This document shows, piece by piece, positions 51,283-62,933 of a stretch of DNA of 64,000 nt (the stretch's first letter is position 1; every line of letters starts with the position of its first letter). The translations under genes were made by a program, and so were the position numbers. Below the pieces are notes generated by a model. That model did no database searches and was not told the DNA's origin. It saw nothing but the letters and a program-made list of their open reading frames with translations. Location: assembly GCA_022605955.1 (NCBI GenBank), contig JAKCOZ010000586.1:1-64000 (forward strand), given 5' to 3'. Source of the DNA: Rallus limicola. Taxonomy: Eukaryota; Chordata; Aves; Gruiformes; Rallidae.

Positions 51283-51858
51283 ACACACGAGCAGACCCTG
51301 TCACTTTGGCTCTCAGCCTTTTCCTTTGCCTGGAAAGAGGGAACATGCCTGGAACCTCCTACGGTGCTTTTCTCGGCCCTAGCAGACTGCAATTCAAAAC
51401 ATGCTAAACGTCCAGCAATAACTCCCAAAGTAAAGAAGCTAGGCCTGAAAGGCATAGCTTGTCTGAAACCTCCTAACATGACACACGAGCAGCCCCTGTC
51501 ACTTTGGTTCTCATCCTTTTCCTTTGCCTGGAAAGAGGGAACATGCCTGGAACCTCCTACGGTGCTTTTCTCGGCCCTAGCAGACTGCAGTTCAAAACAT
51601 GCTAAACGTCCAGCAATAACTCCCAAAGTAAAGAAGCTAGGCCTGAAAGGCATAGCTTGTCTGAAACCTCCTAACAGGACACACGAGCAGACCCTGTCAC
51701 TTTGGCTCTCAGCCTTTTCCTTTGCCTGGAAAGAGGGAACATGCCTGGAACCTCCTACGGTGCTTTTCTCGGCCCTAGCAGACTGCAGTTCAAAACATGC
51801 TAAACGTCCAGCAATAACTCCCAAAGTAAAGAAGCTAGGCATGAAAGGCATAGCTTGT

Positions 51859-51923
51859 CCTGTTAAGAGGTTTCAGACAAGCTAGGCCTGAAAGGCATAG
51901 CTTGTCTGAAACCTCCTAACAGG
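51859..51923. repeat. Palindromic junction 32
   Basis: Left arm TTAAGAGG; copy of junction 30 at offset 1,480. The next block has 4 monomers. Confidence 0.96.
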
Positions 51924-52697
51924 ACACCCGAGCAGACCCTGTCACTTTGGCTCTCAGCCTTTTCCTTTGCCTGGAAAGAGGGAACATGCCTGGAACCTCC
52001 TACGGTGCTTTTCTCGGCCCTAGCAGACTGCAGTTCAAAACATGCTAAACGTCCAGCAATAACTCCCAAAGTAAAGAAGCTAGGCCTGAAAGGCATAGCT
52101 TGTCTGAAACCTCCTAACAGAACACACAAGCAGCCCCTGTCACTTTGGCTCTCAGCCTTTTCCTTTGCCTGGAAAGAGGGAACATGCCTGGAACCTCCTA
52201 CGGTGCTTTTCTCGGCCCTAGCAGACTTCAGTTCAAAACATGCTAAACGTCCAGCAATAACTCCCAAAGTAAAGAAGCTAGGCCTGAAAGGCATAGCTTG
52301 TCTGAAACCTCCTAACAGGACACACGAGCAGACCCTGTCACTTTGGCTCTCAGCCTTTTCCTTTGCCTGGAAAGAGGGAACATGCCTGGAACCTCCTACG
52401 GTGCTTTTCTCGGCCCTAGCAGACTGCAGTTCAAAACATGCTAAACGTCCAGCAATAACTCCCAAAGTAAAGAAGCTAGGCCTGAAAGGCATAGCTTGTC
52501 TGAAACCTCCTAACAGGACACCCGAGCAGACCCTGTCACTTTGGCTCTCAGCCTTTTCCTTTGCCTGGAAAGAGGGAACATGCCTGGAACCTCCTACGGT
52601 GCTTTTCTCGGCCCTAGCAGACTGCAGTTCAAAACATGCTAAACGTCCAGCAATAACTCCCAAAGTAAAGAAGCTAGGCATGAAAGGCATAGCTTGT

Positions 52698-52762
52698 CCT
52701 GTTAGGAGGTTTCAGACAAGCTAGGCCTGAAAGGCATAGCTTGTCTGAAACCTCCTAACAGG
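52698..52762. repeat. Palindromic junction 33
   Basis: Standard arms and centre; copy of junction 31. The next block has 5 monomers. Confidence 0.97.
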
Positions 52763-53734
52763 ACACACGAGCAGACCCTGTCACTTTGGCTCTCAGCCTT
52801 TTCCTTTGCCTGGAAAGAGGGAACATGCCTGGAACCTCCTACGGTGCTTTTCTCGGCCCTAGCAGACTGCAATTCAAAACATGCTAAACGTCCAGCAATA
52901 ACTCCCAAAGTAAAGAAGCTAGGCCTGAAAGGCATAGCTTGTCTGAAACCTCCTAACATGACACACGAGCAGCCCCTGTCACTTTGGTTCTCATCCTTTT
53001 CCTTTGCCTGGAAAGAGGGAACATGCCTGGAACCTCCTACGGTGCTTTTCTCGGCCCTAGCAGACTGCAGTTCAAAACATGCTAAACGTCCAGCAATAAC
53101 TCCCAAAGTAAAGAAGCTAGGCCTGAAAGGCATAGCTTGTCTGAAACCTCCTAACATGACACACGAGCAGCCCCTGTCACTTTGGTTCTCAGCCTTTTCC
53201 TTTGCCTGGAAAGAGGGAACATGCCTGGAACCTCCTACGGTGCTTTTCTCGGCCCTAGCAGACTGCAGTTCAAAACATGCTAAACGTCCAGCAATAACTC
53301 CCAAAGTAAAGAAGCTAGGCCTGAAAGGCATAGCTTGTCTGAAACCTCCTAACAGGACACACGAGCAGACCCTGTCACTTTGGCTCTCAGCCTTTTCCTT
53401 TGCCTGGAAAGAGGGAACATGCCTGGAACCTCCTACGGTGCTTTTCTCGGCCCTAGCAGACTGCAATTCAAAACATGCTAAACGTCCAGCAATAACTCCC
53501 AAAGTAAAGAAGCTAGGCCTGAAAGGCATAGCTTGTCTGAAACCTCCTAACAGGACACACGAGCAGACCCTGTCACTTTGGCTCTCAGCCTTTTCCTTTG
53601 CCTGGAAAGAGGGAACATGCCTGGAACCTCCTACGGTGCTTTTCTCGGCCCTAGCAGACTGCAGTTCAAAACATGCTAAACGTCCAGCAATAACTCCCAA
53701 AGTAAAGAAGCTAGGCATGAAAGGCATAGCTTGT

Positions 53735-53799
53735 CCTGTTAGGAGGTTTCAGACAAGCTAGGCCTGAAAGGCATAGCTTGTCTGAAACCTCCTAACAGG
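53735..53799. repeat. Palindromic junction 34
   Basis: Standard arms and centre. The next block has 3 monomers and contains ACACCCGAG. Confidence 0.97.
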
Positions 53800-54375
53800 A
53801 CACACGAGCAGCCCCTGTCACTTTGGCTCTCAGCCTTTTCCTTTGCCTGGAAAGAGGGAACATGCCTGGAACCTCCTACGGTGCTTTTCTCGGCCCTAGC
53901 AGACTGCAGTTCAAAACATGCTAAACGTCCAGCAATAACTCCCAAAGTAAAGAAGCTAGGCCTGAAAGGCATAGCTTGTCTGAAACCTCCTAACAGGACA
54001 CACGAGCAGACCCTGTCACTTTGGCTCTCAGCCTTTTCCTTTGCCTGGAAAGAGGGAACATGCCTGGAACCTCCTACGGTGCTTTTCTCGGCCCTAGCAG
54101 ACTGCAGTTCAAAACATGCTAAACGTCCAGCAATAACTCCCAAAGTAAAGAAGCTAGGCCTGAAAGGCATAGCTTGTCTGAAACCTCCTAACAGGACACC
54201 CGAGCAGACCCTGTCACTTTGGCTCTCAGCCTTTTCCTTTGCCTGGAAAGAGGGAACATGCCTGGAACCTCCTACGGTGCTTTTCTCGGCCCTAGCAGAC
54301 TGCAGTTCAAAACATGCTAAACGTCCAGCAATAACTCCCAAAGTAAAGAAGCTAGGCATGAAAGGCATAGCTTGT

Positions 54376-54440
54376 CCTGTTAAGAGGTTTCAGACAAGCT
54401 AGGCCTGAAAGGCATAGCTTGTCTGAAACCTCCTAACAGG
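54376..54440. repeat. Palindromic junction 35
   Basis: Left arm TTAAGAGG, exactly 2,517 bp after junction 32. The next block has 4 monomers and includes an ACTCACAAAG variant near 54,777. Confidence 0.96.
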
Positions 54441-55214
54441 ACACACGAGCAGACCCTGTCACTTTGGCTCTCAGCCTTTTCCTTTGCCTGGAAAGAGGGA
54501 ACATGCCTGGAACCTCCTACGGTGCTTTTCTCGGCCCTAGCAGACTGCAGTTCAAAACATGCTAAACGTCCAGCAATAACTCCCAAAGTAAAGAAGCTAG
54601 GCCTGAAAGGCATAGCTTGTCTGAAACCTCCTAACAGGACACACGAGCAGCCCCTGTCACTTTGGATCTCAGCCTTTTCCTTTGCCTGGAAAGAGGGAAC
54701 ATGCCTGGAACCTCCTACGGTGCTTTTCTCGGCCCTAGCAGACTGCAGTTCAAAACATGCTAAACGTCCAGCAATAACTCACAAAGTAAAGAAGCTAGGC
54801 CTGAAAGGCATAGCTTGTCTGAAACCTCCTAACATGACACACGAGCAGCCCCTGTCACTTTGGTTCTCAGCCTTTTCCTTTGCCTGGAAAGAGGGAACAT
54901 GCCTGGAACCTCCTACGGTGCTTTTCTCGGCCCTAGCAGACTGCAGTTCAAAACATGCTAAACGTCCAGCAATAACTCCCAAAGTAAAGAAGCTAGGCCT
55001 GAAAGGCATAGCTTGTCTGAAACCTCCTAACATGACACACGAGCAGCCCCTGTCACTTTGGTTCTCAGCCTTTTCCTTTGCCTGGAAAGAGGGAACATGC
55101 CTGGAACATCCTACGGTGCTTTTCTCGGCCCTATTAGACTGCAGTTCAAAACATGCTAAACGTCCAGCAATAACTCCCAAAGTAAAGAAGCTAGGCATGA
55201 AAGGCATAGCTTGT

Positions 55215-55279
55215 CCTGTTAGGAGGTTTCAGACAAGCTAGGCCTGAAAGGCATAGTTTGTCTGAAACCTCCTAACAGG
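55215..55279. repeat. Palindromic junction 36
   Basis: The right side has ATAGTTTG instead of ATAGCTTG. The next block has 8 monomers. Confidence 0.96.
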
Positions 55280-56845
55280 ACACACGAGCAGACCCTGTCA
55301 CTTTGGCTCTCAGCCTTTTCCTTTGCCTGGAAAGAGGGAACATGCCTGGAACCTCCTACGGTGCTTTTCTCGGCCCTAGCAGACTGCAGTTCAAAACATG
55401 CTAAACGTCCAGCAATAACTCCCAAAGTAAAGAAGCTAGGCCTGAAAGGCATAGCTTGTCTGAAACCTCCTAACATGACACACGAGCAGCCCCTGTCACT
55501 TTGGCTCTCAGCCTTTTCCTTTGCCTGGAAAGAGGGAACATGCCTGGAACCTCCTACGGTGCTTTTCTCGGCCCTAGCAGACTGCAGTTCAAAACATGCT
55601 AAACGTCCAGCAATAACTCCCAAAGTAAAGAAGCTAGGCCTGAAAGGCATAGCTTGTCTGAAACCTCCTAACATGACACACGAGCAGCCCCTGTCACTTT
55701 GGTTCTCAGCCTTTTCCTTTGCCTGGAAAGAGGGAACATGCCTGGAACCTCCTACGGTGCTTTTCTCGGCCCTAGCAGACTGCAGTTCAAAACATGCTAA
55801 ACGTCCAGCAATAACTCCCAAAGTAAAGAAGCTAGGCCTGAAAGGCATAGCTTGTCTGAAACCTCCTAACAGGACACACGAGCAGACCCTGTCACTTTGG
55901 CTCTCAGCCTTTTCCTTTGCCTGGAAAGAGGGAACATGCCTGGAACCTCCTACGGTGCTTTTCTCGGCCCTAGCAGACTGCAATTCAAAACATGCTAAAC
56001 GTCCAGCAATAACTCCCAAAGAAAAGAAGCTAGGCCTGAAAGGCATAGCTTGTCTGAAACCTCCTAACATGACACACGAGCAGCCCCTGTCACTTTGGTT
56101 CTCAGCCTTTTCCTTTGCCTGGAAAGAGGGAACATGCCTGGAACCTCCTACGGTGCTTTTCTCGGCCCTAGCAGACTGCAGTTCAAAACATGCTAAACGT
56201 CCAGCAATAACTCCCAAAGTAAAGAAGCTAGGCCTGAAAGGCATAGCTTGTCTGAAACCTCCTAACATGACACACGAGCAGCCCCTGTCACTTTGGTTCT
56301 CAGCCTTTTCCTTTGCCTGGAAAGAGGGAACATGCCTGGAACCTCCTACGGTGCTTTTCTCGGCCCTAGCAGACTGCAGTTCAAAACATGCTAAACGTCC
56401 AGCAATAACTCCCAAAGTAAAGAAGCTAGGCCTGAAAGGCATAGCTTGTCTGAAACCTCCTAACAGGACACACGAGCAGCCCCTGTCACTTTGGCTCTCA
56501 GCCTTTTCCTTTGCCTGGAAAGAGGGAACATGCCTGGAACCTCCTACGGTGCTTTTCTCGGCCCTAGCAGACTGCAGTTCAAAACATGCTAAACGTCCAG
56601 CAATAACTCCCAAAGTAAAGAAGCTAGGCCTGAAAGGCATAGCTTGTCTGAAACCTCCTAACAGGACACACGAGCAGACCCTGTCACTTTGGCTCTCAGC
56701 CTTTTCCTTTGCCTGGAAAGAGGGAACATGCCTGGAACCTCCTACGGTGCTTTTCTCGGCCCTAGCAGACTGCAGTTCAAAACATGCTAAACGTCCAGCA
56801 ATAACTCCCAAAGTAAAGAAGCTAGGCATGAAAGGCATAGCTTGT

Positions 56846-56910
56846 CCTGTTAGGAGGTTTCAGACAAGCGAGGCCTGAAAGGCATAGCTTGTCTGAAACC
56901 TCCTAACAGG
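56846..56910. repeat. Palindromic junction 37
   Basis: The left side has ACAAGCGAGG instead of ACAAGCTAGG. The next block has 11 monomers and includes GGGAAGATG near 57,364 and CCTTGAAAG near 57,947. Confidence 0.96.
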
Positions 56911-59070
56911 ACACACGAGCAGACCCTGTCACTTTGGCTCTCAGCCTTTTCCTTTGCCTGGAAAGAGGGAACATGCCTGGAACCTCCTACGGTGCTTTTC
57001 TCGGCCCTAGCAGACTGCAGTTCAAAACATGCTAAACGTCCAGCAATAACTCCCAAAGTAAAGAAGCTAGGCCTGAAAGGCATAGCTTGTCTGAAACCTC
57101 CTAACAGGACACACGAGCAGACCCTGTCACTTTGGCTCTCAGCCTTTTCCTTTGCCTGGAAAGAGGGAACATGCCTGGAACCTCCTACGGTGCTTTTCTC
57201 GGCCCTAGCAGACTGCAGTTCAAAACATGCTAAACGTCCAGCAATAACTCCCAAAGTAAAGAAGCTAGGCATGAAAGGCATAGCTTGTCTGAAACCTCCT
57301 AACAGGACACACGAGCAGCCCCTGTCACTTTGGCTCTCAGCCTTTTCCTTTGCCTGGAAAGAGGGAAGATGCCTGGAACCTCCTACGGTGCTTTTCTCGG
57401 CCCTAGAAGACTGCAGTTCAAAACATGCTAAACGTCCAGCAATAACTCCCAAAGTAAAGAAGCTAGGCCTGAAAGGCATAGCTTGTCTGAAACCTCCTAA
57501 CATGACACACGAGCAGCCCCTGTCACTTTGGTTCTCAGCCTTTTCCTTTGCCTGGAAAGAGGGAACATGCCTGGAACCTCCTACGGTGCTTTTCTCGGCC
57601 CTAGCAGACTGCAGTTCAAAACATGCTAAACGTCCAGCAATAACTCCCAAAGTAAAGAAGCTAGGCCTGAAAGGCATAGCTTGTCTGAAACCTCCTAACA
57701 GGACACACGAGCAGACCCTGTCACTTTGGCTCTCAGCCTTTTCCTTTGCCTGGAAAGAGGGAACATGCCTGGAACCTCCTACGGTGCTTTTCTCGGCCCT
57801 AGCAGACTGCAGTTCAAAACATGCTAAACGTCCAGCAATAACTCCCAAAGTAAAGAAGCTAGGCCTGAAAGGCATAGCTTGTCTGAAACCTCCTAACAGG
57901 ACACACGAGCAGACCCTGTCACTTTGGCTCTCAGCCTTTTCCTTTGCCTTGAAAGAGGGAACATGCCTGGAACCTCCTACGGTGCTTTTCTCGGCCCTAG
58001 CAGACTGCAGTTCAAAACATGCTAAACGTCCAGCAATAACTCCCAAAGTAAAGAAGCTAGGCCTGAAAGGCATAGCTTGTCTGAAACCTCCTAACAGGAC
58101 ACACGAGCAGACCCTGTCACTTTGGCTCTCAGCCTTTTCCTTTGCCTGGAAAGAGGGAACATGCCTGGAACCTCCTACGGTGCTTTTCTCGGCCCTAGCA
58201 GACTGCAATTCAAAACATGCTAAACGTCCAGCAATAAATCCCAAAGTAAAGAAGCTAGGCCTGAAAGGCATAGCTTGTCTGAAACATCCTAACAGGACAC
58301 ACAAGCAGACCCTGTCACTTTGGCTCTCAGCCTTTTCCTTTGCCTGGAAAGAGGGAACATGCCTGGAACCTCCTACGGTGCTTTTCTCGGCCCTAGCAGA
58401 CTGCAGTTCAAAACATGCTAAACGTCCAGCAATAACTCCCAAAGTAAAGAAGCTAGGCCTGAAAGGCATAGCTTGTCTGAAACCTCCTAACAGGACACAC
58501 GAGCAGCCCCTGTCACTTTGGCTCTCAGCCTTTTCCTTTGCCTGGAAAGAGGGAACATGCCTGGAACCTCCTACGGTGCTTTTCTCGGCCCTAGCAGACT
58601 GCAGTTCAAAACATGCTAAACGTCCAGCAATAACTCCCAAAGTAAAGAAGCTAGGCCTGAAAGGCATAGCTTGTCTGAAACCTCCTAACAGGACACACGA
58701 GCAGACCCTGTCACTTTGGCTCTCAGCCTTTTCCTTTGCCTGGAAAGAGGGAACATGCCTGGAACCTCCTACGGTGCTTTTCTCAGCCCTAGCAGACTGC
58801 AGTTCAAAACATGCTAAACGTCCAGCAATAACTCCCAAAGTAAAGAAGCTAGGCCTGAAAGGCATAGCTTGTCTGAAACCTCCTAACATGACACACGAGC
58901 AGCCCCTGTCACTTTGGTTCTCAGCCTTTTCCTTTGCCTGGAAAGAGGGAACATGCCTGGAACATCCTACGGTGCTTTTCTCGGCCCTATTAGACTGCAG
59001 TTCAAAACATGCTAAACGTCCAGCAATAACTCCCAAAGTAAAGAAGCTAGGCATGAAAGGCATAGCTTGT

Positions 59071-59135
59071 CCTGTTAGGAGGTTTCAGACAAGCTAGGCC
59101 TGAAAGGCATAGCTTGTCTGAAACCTCCTAACAGG
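59071..59135. repeat. Palindromic junction 38
   Basis: Standard arms and centre, preceded by a CCTATTAG monomer. The next block has 3 monomers. Confidence 0.97.
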
Positions 59136-59711
59136 ACACACGAGCAGACCCTGTCACTTTGGCTCTCAGCCTTTTCCTTTGCCTGGAAAGAGGGAACATG
59201 CCTGGAACCTCCTACGGTGCTTTTCTCGGCCCTAGCAGACTGCAGTTCAAAACATGCTAAACGTCCAGCAATAACTCCCAAAGTAAAGAAGCTAGGCCTG
59301 AAAGGCATAGCTTGTCTGAAACCTCCTAAAAGGACACACGAGCAGACCCTGTCACTTTGGCTCTCAGCCTTTTCCTTTGCCTGGAAAGAGGGAACATGCC
59401 TGGAACCTCCTACGGTGCTTTTCTCGGCCCTAGCAGACTGCAGTTCAAAACATGCTAAACGTCCAGCAATAACTCCCAAAGTAAAGAAGCTAGGCCTGAA
59501 AGGCATAGCTTGTCTGAAACCTCCTAACAGGACACACGAGCAGACCCTGTCACTTTGGCTCTCAGCCTTTTCCTTTGCCTGGAAAGAGGGAACATGCCTG
59601 GAACCTCCTACGGTGCTTTTCTCGGCCCTAGCAGACTGCAGTTCAAAACATGCTAAACGTCCAGCAATAACTCCCAAAGTAAAGAAGCTAGGCATGAAAG
59701 GCATAGCTTGT

Positions 59712-59776
59712 CCTGTTAGGAGGTTTCAGAAAAGCTAGGCCTGAAAGGCATAGCTTGTCTGAAACCTCCTAACAGG
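59712..59776. repeat. Palindromic junction 39
   Basis: The left arm has TTTCAGAAAAG instead of TTTCAGACAAG. The next block has 2 monomers and contains the only single-base deletion noted (GGTGTTTTC near 60,056). Confidence 0.96.
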
Positions 59777-60153
59777 ACACACGAGCAGACCCTGTCACTT
59801 TGGCTCTCAGCCTTTTCCTTTGCCTGGAAAGAGGGAACATGCCTGGAACCTCCTACGGTGCTTTTCTCGGCCCTAGCAGACTGCAGTTCAAAACATGCTA
59901 AACGTCCAGCAATAACTCCCAAAGTAAAGAAGCTAGGCCTGAAAGGCATAGCTTGTCTGAAACCTCCTAACAGGACACACGAGCAGCCCCTTTCACTTTG
60001 GATCTCAGCCTTTTCCTTTGCCTGGAAAGAGGGAACATGCCTGGAACCTCCTACGGTGTTTTCTCGGCCCTAGCAGACTGCAGTTCAAAACATGCTAAAC
60101 GTCCAGCAATAACTCCCAATGTAAAGAAGCTAGGCATGAAAGGCATAGCTTGT

Positions 60154-60218
60154 CCTGTTAGGAGGTTTCAGACAAGCTAGGCCTGAAAGGCATAGCTTGT
60201 CTGAAACCTCCTAACAGG
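60154..60218. repeat. Palindromic junction 40
   Basis: Standard arms and centre, preceded by CCCAATGTAAAG, also seen before junctions 42 and 43. The next block has 3 monomers. Confidence 0.97.
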
Positions 60219-60794
60219 ACACACGAGCAGACCCTGTCACTTTGGCTCTCAGCCTTTTCCTTTGCCTGGAAAGAGGGAACATGCCTGGAACCTCCTACGG
60301 TGCTTTTCTCGGCCCTAGCAGACTGCAGTTCAAAACATGCTAAACGTCCAGCAATAACTCCCAAAGTAAAGAAGCTAGGCCTGAAAGGCATAGCTTGTCT
60401 GAAACCTCCTAACAGGACACACGAGCAGACCCTGTCACTTTGGCTCTCAGCCTTTTCCTTTGCCTGGAAAGAGGGAACATGCCTGGAACCTCCTACGGTG
60501 CTTTTCTCGGCCCTAGCAGACTGCAGTTCAAAACATGCTAAACGTCCAGCAATAACTCCCAAAGTAAAGAAGCTAGGCCTGAAAGGCATAGCTTGTCTGA
60601 AACCTCCTAACAGGACACACGAGCAGACCCTGTCACTTTGGCTCTCAGCCTTTTCCTTTGCCTGGAAAGAGGGAACATGCCTGGAACCTCCTACGGTGCT
60701 TTTCTCGGCCCTAGCAGACTGCAGTTCAAAACATGCTAAACGTCCAGCAATAACTCCCAAAGTAAAGAAGCTAGGCATGAAAGGCATAGCTTGT

Positions 60795-60859
60795 CCTGTT
60801 TGGAGGTTTCAGACAAGCTAGGCCTGAAAGGCATAGCTTGTCTGAAACCTCCTAACAGG
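60795..60859. repeat. Palindromic junction 41
   Basis: The left arm has TGTTTGGAGG instead of TGTTAGGAGG. The next block has 7 monomers. Confidence 0.96.
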
Positions 60860-62227
60860 ACACACGAGCAGACCCTGTCACTTTGGCTCTCAGCCTTTTC
60901 CTTTGCCTGGAAAGAGGGAACATGCCTGGAACCTCCTACGGTGCTTTTCTCGGCCCTAGCAGACTGCAGTTCAAAACATGCTAAACGTCCAGCAATAACT
61001 CCCAAAGTAAAGAAGCTAGGCCTGAAAGGCATAGCTTGTCTGAAACCTCCTAACAGGACACACGAGCAGCCCCTGTCACTTTGGATCTCAGCCTTTTCCT
61101 TTGCCTGGAAAGAGGGAACATGCCTGGAACCTCCTACGGTGCTTTTCTCGGCCCTAGCAGACTGCAGTTCAAAACATGCTAAACGTCCAGCAATAACTCC
61201 CAAAGTAAAGAAGCTAGGCCTGAAAGGCATAGCTTGTCTGAAACCTCCTAACATGACACACGAGCAGACCCTGTCACTTTGGTTCTCAGCCTTTTCCTTT
61301 GCCTGGAAAGAGGGAACATGCCTGGAACCTCCTACGGTGCTTTTCTCGGCCCTAGCAGACTGCAGTTCAAAACATGCTAAACGTCCAGCAATAACTCCCA
61401 AAGTAAAGAAGCTAGGCCTGAAAGGCATAGCTTGTCTGAAACCTCCTAACATGACACACGAGCAGCCCCTGTCACTTTGGTTCTCAGCCTTTTCCTTTGC
61501 CTGGAAAGAGGGAACATGCCTGGAACCTCCTACGGTGCTTTTCTCGGCCCTAGCAGACTGCAGTTCAAAACATGCTAAACGTCCAGCAATAACTCCCAAA
61601 GTAAAGAAGCTAGGCCTGAAAGGCATAGCTTGTCTGAAACCTCCTAACAGGACACACGAGCAGCCCCTGTCACTTTGGCTCTCAGCCTTTTCCTTTGCCT
61701 GGAAAGAGGGAACATGCCTGGAACCTCCTACGGTGCTTTTCTCGGCCCTAGCAGACTGCAGTTCAAAACATGCTAAACGTCCAGCAATAACTCCCAAAGT
61801 AAAGAAGCTAGGCCTGAAAGGCATAGCTTGTCTGAAACCTCCTAACAGGACACACGAGCAGCCCCTGTCACTTTGGCTCTCAGCCTTTTCCTTTGCCTGG
61901 AAAGAGGGAACATGCCTGGAACCTCCTACGGTGCTTTTCTCGGCCCTAGCAGACTGCAGTTCAAAACATGCTAAACGTCCAGCAATAACTCCCAAAGTAA
62001 AGAAGCTAGGCCTGAAAGGCATAGCTTGTCTGAAACCTCCTAACAGGACACACGAGCAGACCCTGTCACTTTGGCTCTCAGCCTTTTCCTTTGCCTGGAA
62101 AGAGGGAACATGCCTGGAACCTCCTACGGTGCTTTTCTCGGCCCTAGCAGACTGCAGTTCAAAACATGCTAAACGTCCAGCAATAACTCCCAATGTAAAG
62201 AAGCTAGGCATGAAAGGCATAGCTTGT

Positions 62228-62292
62228 CCTGTTAGGAGGTTTCAGACAAGCTAGGCCTGAAAGGCATAGCTTGTCTGAAACCTCCTAACAGG
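62228..62292. repeat. Palindromic junction 42
   Basis: Standard arms and centre, preceded by CCCAATGTAAAG. The next block has 3 monomers. Confidence 0.97.
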
Positions 62293-62868
62293 ACACACGA
62301 GCAGACCCTGTCACTTTGGCTCTCAGCCTTTTCCTTTGCCTGGAAAGAGGGAACATGCCTGGAACCTCCTACGGTGCTTTTCTCGGCCCTAGCAGACTGC
62401 AGTTCAAAACATGCTAAACGTCCAGCAATAACTCCCAAAGTAAAGAAGCTAGGCCTGAAAGGCATAGCTTGTCTGAAACCTCCTAACAGGACACACGAGC
62501 AGCCCCTGTCACTTTGGCTCTCAGCCTTTTCCTTTGCCTGGAAAGAGGGAACATGCCTGGAACCTCCTACGGTGCTTTTCTCGGCCCTAGCAGACTGCAG
62601 TTCAAAACATGCTAAACGTCCAGCAATAACTCCCAAAGTAAAGAAGCTAGGCCTGAAAGGCATAGCTTGTCTGAAACCTCCTAACAGGACACACGAGCAG
62701 ACCCTGTCACTTTGGCTCTCAGCCTTTTCCTTTGCCTGGAAAGAGGGAACATGCCTGGAACCTCCTACGGTGCTTTTCTCGGCCCTAGCAGACTGCAGTT
62801 CAAAACATGCTAAACGTCCAGCAATAACTCCCAATGTAAAGAAGCTAGGCATGAAAGGCATAGCTTGT

Positions 62869-62933
62869 CCTGTTAGGAGGTTTCAGACAAGCTAGGCCTG
62901 AAAGGCATAGCTTGTCTGAAACCTCCTAACAGG
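62869..62933. repeat. Palindromic junction 43
   Basis: Standard arms and centre, preceded by CCCAATGTAAAG. About 5.5 monomers follow before the window ends, so the last block is open. Confidence 0.97.

Larger units (their letters stand above)
50379..53130. repeat. 1,480-bp tandem duplication (50,379-51,858 and 51,859 to about 53,130)
   Basis: Markers recur at offset 1,480: TTAAGAGG in the arm, ACACCCGAG at about 50,445 and 51,925, AACAGAACACACAAG at about 50,636 and 52,116, CAATTC at about 51,390 and 52,870, and TTCTCATCC at about 51,508 and 52,988. The copies differ at least at 52,226 (GACTTCAG for GACTGCAG). Confidence 0.92.
48350..56845. repeat. Duplication at offset 6,467 (about 48,350-50,000 and 54,820-56,460)
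   Basis: The CCTATTAG-bearing last monomer at about 48,663 and 55,130, junctions 29 and 36, and the rare CAAAGAAAAG at 49,550 and 56,017 match at offset 6,467 (31 monomers plus seven junction segments). Both following blocks have 8 monomers, but they differ in detail, e.g. CAATTC after junction 29 and CAGTTC after junction 36, and an extra AACATG monomer in the second. A third CCTATTAG monomer at about 58,986 shows the segment was copied more than once. Confidence 0.82.

Noticed and set aside
3125..62933. Site-specific recombinase system, reading the flipped centres as an invertible switch
   Set aside because: No recombinase gene is in the window, the 15-nt centre contains no promoter-like element, and flips also occur at an 11-nt hairpin without the long arms. 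Template switching explains all cases more simply.
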